Assembly (NCBI GenBank): GCA_011800805.1
Contig: MPNW01000002.1
Span: forward strand, 53,234 to 117,233
Reading direction: 5' to 3'
From: Hirudo medicinalis
Lineage: Eukaryota > Annelida > Clitellata > Hirudinida > Hirudinidae
DNA length: 64,000 bases
Position numbers and translations under genes: made by a program
In this document: positions 48,403-59,169 of the stretch, piece after piece
Layout: each line of letters starts with the position of its first letter
How positions within the stretch are numbered: position 1 is the stretch's first letter
The notes under the pieces: model-generated
Told to the model about the DNA's origin: nothing
Database searches by the model: none
What the model saw: only the letters and a program-made list of their open reading frames with translations

Positions 48403-51400
48403 ATGGCAACAATGGAATTATCAAGATTTAACAACTGTTCCTTCCCATCGATTAAGGACGGAATGGACAGCTACATGGATTGTCACTCTCCAATATTTCC
48501 AAACAGATCCAACTTCATCAGCCACTCCAATCAACTTGCAAGTCAAGTCTATGAAGAAGACAAAAATTCTTACCTGTCCGACAAGACACTCTTCTGCCAA
48601 AGTTAGTTTCAGCATCTTTCCAACATTCAATATCTAATATTCAACATCCAATATTCAATATCTAAAATAGCAACAACATTTAAAATAATATACGGCAATA
48701 ACAACAATATTTATGAATTTCATTAAAAATCTCATGTCGATAATACAAGAGCCAATCAATCACTGTGTAAATTTAGGAAGAGTTCCAATGAAAATACGGA
48801 ACTTTTATTAAATGCAATACCTTGCCAATGAAAACAGTCAAACATTTATTAGAGTTCTGCAAACTTTGACATAAACTTGAACATATTTAAATCAACTCTT
48901 ATTAGTTAATAATATTATCAAAATTAATAAATACAAAAAATGAATTATTAATATTGTTTCTTCGGAGGATATGATGGATGATGTCGGTGATGACTGATGA
49001 TGAAATCTTACCATCTTTCGCCCGAATCAGAATCTTACTCACTCAAACAAAATGATGATGATGATGTCGGTGATGATAATGGTAGTAATAATAGTAATGT
49101 TTACTATTTTTTTTGTATATTTAATAGGTTATTATTATTCATTATTCAGCCTGTTATTTCTAAAGCATGAAATTGTACATTAAAATGTCAACATTGTGAT
49201 AATGATATTCTTCTGCTGTCAACGGACATTTAAACGATTTCTTTAAAAATCCAAGTTTCTTTCCTTAAAAGATAGAAAGGTGGAAACACTCCGCTATCCG
49301 GTAATTTTGTTTGTCGCCTTGGTAACGGAATTGTTTTGATCGAGGAAGTGACATGAACCACGCGTTGAGACTTCCAAACATTGACGGAGATTTACGTGAA
49401 GAACAAAGAAGATGAAACTTTTACGACCAACCTGTGTTTATTTCCTCAACTTGAGCAGACTTCACATCTTCGAGGCGAATTGATGTTTCGCTGTTGATGA
49501 TGGAAATGGAAAATTTTAAAATCATTTAATGCCATATTTGTCTAAAATAATAGTTCAGGTTATTTTGTGATTACTTTATCTATTTCATTAATTAACTACT
49601 GTAATAATTAGCTAATATTAATTAGTTAATATACCGGCATAATTAACATAACTAATTCATTAAGTAATTTCCCATAATTCGCCAATTACCAAAAATATGC
49701 ACGTGATTACATTCGCACGACTGCTTTATGAGGTATAATTTAAAATCTTATCTGCCAAAGAAAATATCAACACGAGAATTGCGAAGATTCAAAATTAAAT
49801 TTTCGACGTGCCCAGAATAAAAAAGACTTTGCGATGAAAATATTGGATGTATTATTATTTTTGTTTCATAAATTTTTAATTGCCGCCAAATCACTCGTCA
49901 GTCAATGTTCTAATCGAGTTAATACTTCTGATATTTATCTCTTAATTCCATGCTTTTGAAGTCGCGTGCCACAGAATGACCTTTGACCTTTTGGTTATGT
50001 TCCAGGCAACTTATAAGTCCTTCCCCGACTGATTTTATTGAACAACGAAATTTATGGCGTTCTTTGAACGGCGCCTTGGAATTACTTTCTCATGAAGAAG
50101 CAAGGAGGAATATTTCTTCTGGCTTCATGGAAACATTAAGAAACATCACACATTTAAGCATCGTACATTTTCAAACACATTCGGTTAATTAATCATTGTT
50201 TTCAATAATGCTTGTTCATTCATTAATGCCACAATTGCTTCTGCAAACGACAGCATTCAGCTTCAACTTCCTAAATCCAAACAAAACATTGTGACTTTGA
50301 CAACTTAAATTTCGAAATTTGTTATCCTCCCAAATAAATAAATAAATAATGAACTGCTGTTCATTTATCATTAATTTATCTTTGCAATATTTAAAGTATT
50401 AGAATCACTCGTAATGCCCTTTATTTTACGATGAAGAATATTTTGGCATGGTTGGCAATGTTATCTTTTATCTAATTTGGTTTTTTACGATAAAAAGAAG
50501 ACAGATTTTCATTGAAAGTCCCACTTAAACGGATGCTTTATTTGGAGTTAATTCTTTATCGTTCCTAAGTCCGATTGGGCGCCAATTGCCAGACTCCGTT
50601 GTACATCAAATCATTAACATGTTGCCTGAAATTCTCAAAAACTTTCTCAAAACTTCGATATGAATCGAGACAAGTTAATTATGTTTTATGTGATTGAAAT
50701 CAAACAAACAACGCGCTGCGTCTCGATACGAATTAGCTTCGTTTACAAAGAAAATTAAGAAACATTTTTTAATGTTGAGAATAAATGCAGCTTCTAGGAA
50801 TTTTATCGCGTCTGCCCAGCGAAATGTTGATGAAAAAGTATTCGTGACACGTGACAGTGGCATCGGGAGTGATTGGAGCAGTTGTTCTGCTAACTGTCAT
50901 CCACATCCAACTCACCATAAAAACCTCTCGAATTGGGTCACATTTCCGGCATTTCCATGAGGAAAGGTGCCAACAACTTCTGAGGTGGAATTCCACGGCG
51001 ATAAATTACGCGTTCATCACGAGCAACGCGCATTGGTTCGGAAAAATTTATTTCCCTTATCATAGCCGCAGACAACTTGTATCACTTCGTTCAGAATTCT
51101 TTGTTTTGGTTTCATTTCCAATTTGAGTTTTAAGTCAAATGAAAATCATTATTTGTTAAATCAAAAAAAAATGGTTTATCATTTATGTTCAAAGTGTTCC
51201 AATGAATGTTCCACTAAATAAATAAATAGTTAAATGGACCATCAAAAGTTACATGCATTTGTAGGTAGTTGGCGATGTGCCACAAAACAAAACAGTGAAA
51301 ATCCGAATCAACCTTCCAAGTTGAAATCATCACCTTGGCTTCAATGTGCCAGTTGCGGGGGTTCGGTTGAGGACTTCAAAGTTCTTCGACATCCCGACCA

Positions 51401-52983
51401 TCCACTCTGCATCAAGTGCAGTCGAACGAAAACAAACGAGGCTTCATCGAAAGTTTCAAAATCAAAAAATTCCTCCAAGACTTTCAACTCAGCACATCAG
51501 CTTACATCATCTCAAGTTGACGTCTTGGGAAGCCATAAAAAAGGCGTCAAGGTGAATGATGTTATTATTAATTAATATTAACTTCGATCAAGTTATAAAC
51601 GTAAGATTTTAATATTGAAATCTCCTTAAAAGGGAGGTTCAACACGGAAGAAAGGCAGCATCTGCAGCAACTGTGGAAGTTCCTCGAGCACTCTTTGGAG
51701 AAGAAACATGGCAGGAGAAACAGTTTGCAATGCATGCGGACTTTACCACAAACTCCACGGTGTTAGTCCACCTTTTGTGAGCAAATTATTATGTTTCAAA
51801 TTCATTCATTTCCAAGAATTTTAAATTTAGATCAACAGGCCTATGACGATGCGTAAGGATGCAATCCAAACTAGAAAAAGGAAACCGAAAGTAATTAAAA
51901 ACACTCCCAAAAATCCATGCGAAAGTAAGACAATACCGATTTTCTTTAATATAATTGCTTTATAATTAATCTATATAAATCGCACAAATTACAGGCAAAA
52001 CGTCGTCTAATGCTGCGAAGTTGGACATTGGTTGCAGTTTTCAAGCAACAAAAGAAAAGTCAAGAAAACTTCTGAAGTCTTCAACTGTTGTTTGTGATTC
52101 TTATTATCCCGATACAGCAAGAGATGCTGCCTGTTACTTTCCAAGCGACAAAAATGATTTGAGTGGTCAGCAGTTTTCCTCCAACATCCAATTCTCTCCA
52201 ATGACTAACCTCCTACAACAAACCTCTGCTTTTCAGTGCAGGACCAGTCCTTCAACGTTTAATAACTACTATGAAGCCAACTTTAATTACAAAAGTTCCA
52301 AATATTCTGGCGGATTCATCGTAGGAGCGGGTTCTGCCAGTGGTATTTATCTGGGTCCGCAATGGACAAACCACCAACCATTTGAATGCGTCGAATTAAA
52401 CGCCCCGCCCAAGTTCGAAGGGTATTTTCAAAATTCCTTCATGGGTCAGAACCCACAGTCCGAATTTGTCCCTCTCGCCGATTATTCGACGACGTCTTGG
52501 AGTCGCCACAACAAATTTTACGACCTCCCATTCTGTGGAGACTCATTTACCCCGACAACAAAAGCATCGATCTTCAACATTCCAACCAATCCACTTCCCT
52601 TCGTTTCATCCTCTTGCTGTCCAAACTACAATGGCGACTTTGAGACTTCACTGGAGGATCTATACAGGGGACGAGGTTTAAAAGTTAATAACGACGACGA
52701 CAAAATGTCTTCGCCTCTCTGCAGACAATTTGAATCGAAAATCTGCTCTCAGGGAATCGATTATTCTGGTTGTTCGAGCGAGGAGCACTCGAGAAGCGAT
52801 GAGTTTTTCGAGACCAGAGGAGAGCTTTATTGCGATTCGAGCAAGATTCTTAACAACAGCAACCCGAAGGTAGACAAAACCTCGATGCAGTCTGATCTTC
52901 CCCTTTACGGAGTTGCTTCCATCCCGATGGCGATACCAGTCACATCTGACGCCTCCAGCCTTATTTTTAGAGCTGCCACATAA
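48403..52983 (+). CDS. GATA4/5/6-class transcription factor with diverged N finger
   Basis: Exons 48403-48601, 51265-51551, 51633-51761, 51831-51924 and 51995-52983 join in phase to 565 residues. The C-terminal finger in exon 3 is canonical ([18 protein letters not shown] ... [12 protein letters not shown]). It is followed in exon 4 by [20 protein letters not shown], the basic tail typical of the GATA4/5/6 class. Exon 2 carries a first finger that keeps the spacing C-x2-C-x17-C-x2-C (CASCGG ... CIKC) but has lost the TPLWRRD core and NACGLY. The last exon is a long Ser/Tyr/Phe-rich tail with no known domain. The intron after LHG sits at the same codon as in the other GATA gene. Exon 1 ([12 protein letters not shown]) is joined on phase 1 only and is provisional. 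The expected role is endomesoderm, gut or heart gene control, inferred from the class. A poly(A) signal follows the stop at 52999. Confidence 0.9.
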
Positions 52984-52998
52984 AATAGGATAATTTGT

Positions 52999-53004
52999 AA
53001 TAAA
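52999..53004 (+). terminator. Poly(A) signal of the second GATA gene
   Basis: AATAAA begins 16 bases after the TAA stop, giving a very short predicted 3' UTR. Confidence 0.5.
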
Positions 53005-53380
53005 TGATTAATTTTATGTGATGAAGTTTTATTACATCTCGTTGGAGCTGAATTATGAATGATTATTCACCATACTATTTATTTGTAACCATTGTGTCTA
53101 TATTCTGTGCAAAGGACATACAAGATATGGATGAAGTGCATGAAGGCGATTCTAGAACATTCATTCTTCGTGAATTCCATGCAAGTTTTAACGTACTATT
53201 ACGCTAATATTTGATGCAACATAATAAAAGACTTAAAATTCTTTTGCATTTTGTCGCTGTGTTTCATGCATCTCCTGCCATCTAACGATTATTTAAGAAT
53301 AAAATTTCTTTAAATAAACACGAGAATCCTTCGTTCGCAATTAATGCGTGACGTTGTTATAAACAATAATAGCTGAAAAA

Positions 53381-53473
53381 TCTTGAATGTGAAGACAAAT
53401 CTTGAATGTGAATACAAATCTTGAATGTGAAGACAAATCTTGAATGTGAATACAAATCTTGAATGTGATGACA
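53381..53473. repeat. 19-bp tandem repeat, about five copies
   Basis: Units TCTTGAATGTGAAGACAAA and TCTTGAATGTGAATACAAA alternate (one base different), which points to duplication of a 38-bp pair. It lies upstream of the kinase gene. Confidence 0.9.
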
Positions 53474-53864
53474 GCGAAAGATCAAAAGAAGCGTCACGTT
53501 GTGGTCATGTTTGCATGGAGACTTCTAACCACTTGCTCACTTGACAATCATAATAGTTATTCCAGTAATGGTTAACAATGAAGTTCTTTTCCATTGGTTT
53601 GATGGTTATGCATTATTCATATACCTGTTCTTTATTATTCATGAGATTAAAGGCGCAGGCGGAGAAGAGAGCTTAGAACATTGTGAACGCTAGCAGTCAT
53701 TGGATTAACTTCATCATGTTCATCCTATTCAAGGTCAGATTTATTTCCCCTCTGAGACTAATACAAGGCGTAATTTCTTGTAAATTATGAGCACAGGGTA
53801 AGCAGTAATATCAGGCGATGATTTCTTGTTCTTTCCAAAACTTGCTGAGATCTCAACTTCTGCC

Positions 53865-56800
53865 ATGACCGACATCATTGGAAAACTTCTTCGTCAGAAA
53901 TCGAGAAGCAAATCCTTCAAGAACTTACATCCTGGAAACTCCGAGCATGATTCCAACTGTGAGTGATGATTCGTATTTACCACATTATTCCAAATTTTAA
54001 AAAACCATTTGAACCATTAAATGTCACCAAAATCACATAGGAATCGTCACTAATTTCACAACCGTCACCGTCGTCGTCGTCATCATCACCAATTTCATCA
54101 CCGCCATTGTCGTCGTCATCATCATCACCACCTTCACCATCACTATCATAATAGGCGTCGTCATCGTCGTCATCACCATCATCATCATCGCAGTTATCGA
54201 CGTTCCACGAAAGAATAGAAACGACAAATTGAATGATAAGTTGGTCGTATTAGCAAGTATAATTTCTGATTAATTGAAGCAGGTTCTTTTTCAGCCAATA
54301 AAATTTCATTAGCACGCAGTCAGCACATTCCCTTCGACATCAAGAAATTTTAAACCATCGATTAAATTTATTTTCGAAAGCAGCAGCTAATTAATTTCTT
54401 TTCGAGGTGGATGAATCTCAATGATGAATGATTTCAAATTTATTATCAGCGTTTCAATCTAAATAAAACCGTTTTCATTTTATGTCGTTTAAATGTCTTC
54501 AAAGAACTGATGATGATGAATAACAATAATAATAATTCCATCTTTATAATCATGAAATATTTTATCATCATAGACAGACTCATCCTTCAGCAAAGCAAGG
54601 AGGACTTTGAAAAATTATGGCACAAACCACCCAAAGTAAGCGTGCAATTTAAACTAATTAATGCTATAAGGATTGGCACAAAATAAGCATCCAATCACTG
54701 AAAAACTAGGAGAGACATAGTGTTGGCAGCCAACAGAAAGATTCGTAAGCAATGAGAAGTTAATTTATTCACCATTAATTGGCTTTCTAAACTTTAATTG
54801 AACCAATAACATCATACATCCCACCAATCGCCACGTGACTGAGCAGCTATCGACTAATTACCTAAAAATTAAGTTTAATGAATTCACAACAACAGCAACA
54901 TTAATGATAATGATGATAATAATAATAATTGGAACCGTTCGTGGCCATCTCGAGATTTATATTTTGTTTGGTCGTTTTATGGTCGAGGAAATAATGGTTT
55001 AGAAACAAATATTAACAACCATGGATACTAAAAAATAATTTGCCATGTTTTCCCGTGTCTTGCGATCATTACAATTTTCATTTTGACTTATTTCATGATC
55101 TTTTTAATGGTGCTGTAAACCTTTAGGTTTTCATTTTTGTTTAGCTTCCGTTGACGATATCAACGCAAGATTTTCAAAAGCTTTCAACGAGTGTGATTGA
55201 TGGGTTTCAATTTGTTAAAAAAAAACAAATAAAACAATATCATTTTTTAAATTATAAATATTAAAAAAATTAATGAGATCACATATCGAGAATATGATTT
55301 CAATTCCGATGATGCATTGAAAAGATCCTCCTCCTTCCAAATATTCTTCACCTCCTGTCATCTCTCCATCCATCAGTTCTTATCATTGGAGCTGCAGAAG
55401 GCTTCTTCCACCTACATGAGACCAGAAACATCTGCGAACTTTTCTCCAAACATCCGGGTTTAACGAGAGTTTGTTTTCTAGGAAGGAATTAAAATAAACA
55501 GCCAGTAGTCATTGGAAGGAGCAAACTTTGTGAACATTTGTGAATATTTTAAATAATGACTTTTTTTATACTTACAATTTGTCTTAAATAAGCCACTAAG
55601 CCCTTAGGCATCGCCTTTAAAAATCAAAATTGAGATCTAATTCCGCATTGTTTGACTACCAGTCGGACTGCGACTTTCTGTTGAGCAGAACAAATCGATT
55701 AAATGCTTTATGGCTGAGTCGCAATTTAAATGTATTAAATATGTGTGCATGTAACCAAATAAACTGACTTGGTCAAAAAATGAAACTACTATTAGTAGTA
55801 TTAACTATTATTACCTTACAATCATGAATCCAAATCCATATTAGGAATTACCAGATCAGCTGAGAATTATTCGAAGAAACTTTTTAATAACTCATCTTTA
55901 TGGGTTAAGTAAAGTTTTTCCAATTCAGTGTTAGTTTTCCACCTTTTTACGACAATGCTGGTCAGTTCGAAAGATTGATTTGCAACGATAAAATTAGACT
56001 GGCTTATACGATCATTGTAAATCCATAAAGATGTCTTTGACATTACGTCAACAATCTCAGAATACCGCCGTGTTAGAAGATTTTGACCGCATTAAGACCA
56101 TTGGTACTGGTTCATTTGGGAGGGTGATGCTGGTCCAGAAGATCGATGACGATACCTATCATGCTATGAAGATTCTTGACAAGCAAAAGGTTTTGGATTA
56201 CAAATTGTTTGTTGAAAATCAATGATATGCAGAATGTCTCGTCAGATTGTTAAAATGAAACAAATCGAACACACCCTCTGCGAGAAGCGCATCCTCAGCT
56301 GCATTTCTTTTCCTCTCATCGTCAACCTCGACTACTCCTTCAAAGTCGTCATTATTTTATCTAACTCTAAATATAAAATAGGCATGAATTTTTCGATAAC
56401 TAATTAAAGGATAACTCTTACTTGTACATGGTGCTCGAGTTTGTCAACGGAGGAGAGATGTTTTCTCATCTCAGAAAAAATGGTCGCTTTAGGTTCAAAT
56501 TAATTCTTTTAATCGATGATTTATTATTTCTTAATGAATTTATTCAATTAGCGAGGAACAGTCAAAGTTTTACGGATGTCAGATAGTTCTTGTGCTCGAG
56601 TATCTTCATAACCTCGATATTATATATAGAGATCTGAAACCAGAGAATTTACTCATTGATAAAAGCGGATATTTGAAGGTAAGTTTTTCATCCATCGACA
56701 TTTCAATCTATGCCAAGATTATTATTTTTGACAGTTCACGGATTTCGGATTTGCTAAGCTAGTAAAATCAAGAACTTACACTCTTTGTGGCACACCGGAG

Positions 56801-58877
56801 TATCTGGCTCCAGAAATAATTCAAAATAAAGTTAAGTATTTCACTTCAATTAATAAGCCATTTGATTTTTCTTTGATCGCTTAAAGTCGCTCATAAATTA
56901 GAATTTATTTCTTGTTAGAATTGCTTAACACTGTTAACTCCCACTCGAAAAAATTGTCACTTCACTAAGTCTAGCATGTGTATCTCAAGCTCTACAAATT
57001 AACACACATTCCATAAATTTCCGAGCAACAAAGCACCGCCTTCCCTGAAAATCACATACATGTGTACAAGAAATCACATGTATAAAAAAATTCAAAAAGG
57101 AATTCATTAAAAATTTGTTTTAGGGATACAACAAATCTGTTGATTGGTGGGCTTTCGGAGTTCTTCTCTACGAAATGATATCAGGATATCCACCGTTTTT
57201 TGCTGATAATCCAATTCAGATCTACGAAAAGATAGTTGCTGGAAAGGTAGATATTTTAATTTAAATCACTTTTTGTTGTCCTCAATAATAAATGTAAATA
57301 TAGTTCGTTTATATAGCGCTCCTTCCCAGTGCGGATTTAGGGGGAGGTAGGGTAGGGCCATGCCCCATCCCGTGATTTTTAAAATCTAAGAAACAATAAA
57401 TTAAATCTTTTTTAATTTACATTTATTTTATTTTATTTCAATAATTTACGACTTTAGACGAAAATATTAGTAGCAGCTCCCCCTAAATCATGCTTCTGCT
57501 TCAGTGTCACTGCTACAAGTGTGCGGTCCCCCGCCAAGGTGTTCTAGATCCGCCCCTACTCCTTCCCAAGGGCGCTTGTGGCAATTCAAGCTGAGTTTCG
57601 AATATGGCCCATTATGACTGTTGCCAGTATCGCCATAAGCAGGAAGACAACCCTATGAACTAATTTCTATTCAATACATCATGTTTCTCTAATCTGCATC
57701 GCTTAATTAAGAATGTTAATTCACTGGTGAAAAACTTTGGTAACCGTCAATATTCCTAACCCTGGAAAACCGCGGAAAAATTATAAAAAATTTGCTCCCC
57801 TCGAGTTGGCTTTTGCCAGGTACCCTTGATTGGCACAATATAAACGCATATACCTTGACTGTAAGTAGGGCCGCCGAAAGATGGTGGGGGGGGGAGTGGC
57901 CAGAGGCCCGGTAATTTTTTCGGGCCCGCCCAGGTTTTAAAATATAAAATCAATTACGATCATGACCTATTTTTGCCTTTCCATTATGAAATTGACATAA
58001 CTGTGCCTGGGGGCCACAAATTATCTCATATCTGTCGGTGGCCCTGACTGTAAATGATTCTACGACTTGGATCGGTTGTTGGAGAAGTGACAGGCAAAAT
58101 CCAACTCACTGGCAACGACTTTTGTCAGTTCTACAGAGATTTCCAGGGCCATGAGGTAGTGTTAGGGTTAGGGATAGAGCTAGGTACCAAAATTCGCTGC
58201 CTGTGAGTTGGCTTTTGCGTCACTTGGCCAACAATCACTTGGAAAATCCGATAAATTTACATTAACAAGGTCAGGTTTTCTCCGAACGTGTCTGGTGAAC
58301 CAAAGGATTTGATCAAGCACCTTCTTCAGGTTGATGTCACAAATCGATTTGGAAACCTGAAAAACGGGGTCCAAGACGTTAAGCAGCACAAGTGGTTTGC
58401 AGATGTTGATTGGATGGCAATCTACGAGAAAAAAGTGTATCTTTTATTTACATTCTCTTGTTAAATATTCTCATGTAAATCAATCGAATCACTTTTCCCT
58501 CATTCATGTTTAATACTACATTCCATTCCATGCAAATGCTTAAAAACTTTCCTCGTCAAGGAAAGCTACTCTTAATATCGTAGTGGTCTTGAGGTTCTGT
58601 TTGAACTTAAGCAATAACTTATGCCACTGCGATCAAACTCGGGATCATTATCATTATCATTGCCACCAACAAAAGCAACAGTAAATATTCGAATTGGAGA
58701 TTATCACTATCGGTTATCTATTCAATTATTCGGATTACTTGAATTGTTTAGGTACCGGCCTCTTTTATGCCCCCGGAAAGAGATGATGGCGACCCAAGCA
58801 ACTTCGACGATTACGAAGAGGAACCTCTTCGTATATCCATGAGTGAAAAATTCGCAGCGGAATTTGCCGAATTCTAG
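53865..58877 (+). CDS. PRKACA/B-like: cAMP-dependent protein kinase catalytic subunit
   Basis: Ten exons join in phase to 367 residues: 53865-53958, 54574-54635, 56061-56189, 56246-56344, 56410-56492, 56552-56678, 56735-56830, 57124-57246, 58270-58434 and 58752-58877. Exon 2 gives the A-helix ([13 protein letters not shown]). Exon 3 begins [15 protein letters not shown] and holds the Gly loop GTGSFGRV and the ATP Lys (HAMKILD, about residue 89). Later landmarks are YRDLKPEN (catalytic Asp near 183), TDFGFAK, the activation loop [12 protein letters not shown] with its phospho-Thr, [10 protein letters not shown], the tail [14 protein letters not shown], and the terminal FAAEF then AEF. The protein phosphorylates Arg-rich sites once cAMP releases the regulatory subunits. 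The N terminus (MTDIIGKLL) lacks Gly2, so this isoform is not N-myristoylated; other first exons may exist. Closer to PKA-C than to PRKX. The fourth donor (AAA/gtcgtc) is poor. Confidence 0.95.
54056..54193. repeat. Trinucleotide-rich (GTC/ATC/ACC) tract in kinase intron 1
   Basis: An imperfect run of GTC, ATC and ACC units about 140 bases long. It makes a spurious Met/Thr-rich frame on the minus strand. Confidence 0.85.
57288..57661 (-). mobile_element. tRNA-derived SINE, split by a hAT MITE
   Basis: Read on the minus strand, this repeats the SINE at 23873: CCTGCTTATGGCG, then GGCAACAGTCATAATGGG, then a B-box-like ATTCGAAACTCAGC. Next comes CAAGCGCCCTTGGGAAGGAG and, after the insertion, CGCTATATAAACG and an AT-rich TTATT tail. 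The GCGCTATATAAA plus (TTA)n ending is typical of a widespread group of animal SINEs. It lies in the intron between kinase exons 8 and 9, antisense to the gene. Confidence 0.7.
57327..57558. mobile_element. 232-bp hAT-type MITE with 8-bp target duplication
   Basis: The element starts CAGTGCGGATTTAG and its other end, reversed, reads TAGGGGCGGATCTAG, forming short terminal inverted repeats. It is flanked by CTCCTTCC at 57319-57326 and the identical CTCCTTCC at 57559-57566, the 8-bp duplication expected of hAT transposition. It has no coding capacity and interrupts the SINE. Confidence 0.8.
57866..58046. mobile_element. 181-bp MITE, CAGGGCC(A/G)CCGA family, copy 1
   Basis: Ends TAGGGCCGCCGAAAG and, reversed, CAGGGCCACCGACAG are inverted repeats. 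The flanks ACTGTAAG (57858-57865) and ACTGTAAA (58047-58054) form an 8-bp target duplication with one change, again hAT-like. It is in the same kinase intron as the other MITE. Confidence 0.75.
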
Positions 58878-59169
58878 CCAAGAATGCGCTTCCAGACCGC
58901 ACCTTCCAAGTGCAAATTTGATCAAAATCTAATCGTTGATTACTATTTAAAATCAAGCCATTACCAAAATTAACCAAATTGCAATTATCAGTGTTCAGTC
59001 ATGTGCAAGAATTCAAAAATATTTGAAATCGACGGCCTGTGTGTTCCTTTTATCCCGATAACACTTAAATATGCTGCTGGCCCCAACAATAACAAACAAG
59101 TAAGAGAATGATTTGCATTTATAAAAAATTTAACCAGAACTCAATTGAAAGTGTCAACATTTTGAGATG

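Noticed and set aside
49983..51126. Open frames inside the first intron of the second GATA gene (49983-50192, 50694-50960, 50851-51126)
   Set aside because: Phases do not fit between exon 1 and exon 2 and no domain is recognisable, though an alternative exon cannot be excluded.
54033..54227. Met/Thr/Val-rich minus-strand frame
   Set aside because: Product of a GTC/ATC/ACC tract in an intron of the kinase gene.
56031..56060. Start of the kinase at ATG 56031 ([10 protein letters not shown])
   Set aside because: The acceptor at 56060 (tctcag) joins in phase to an upstream exon coding the PKA A-helix, which restores the full family N-terminal region; the ATG text is intronic.
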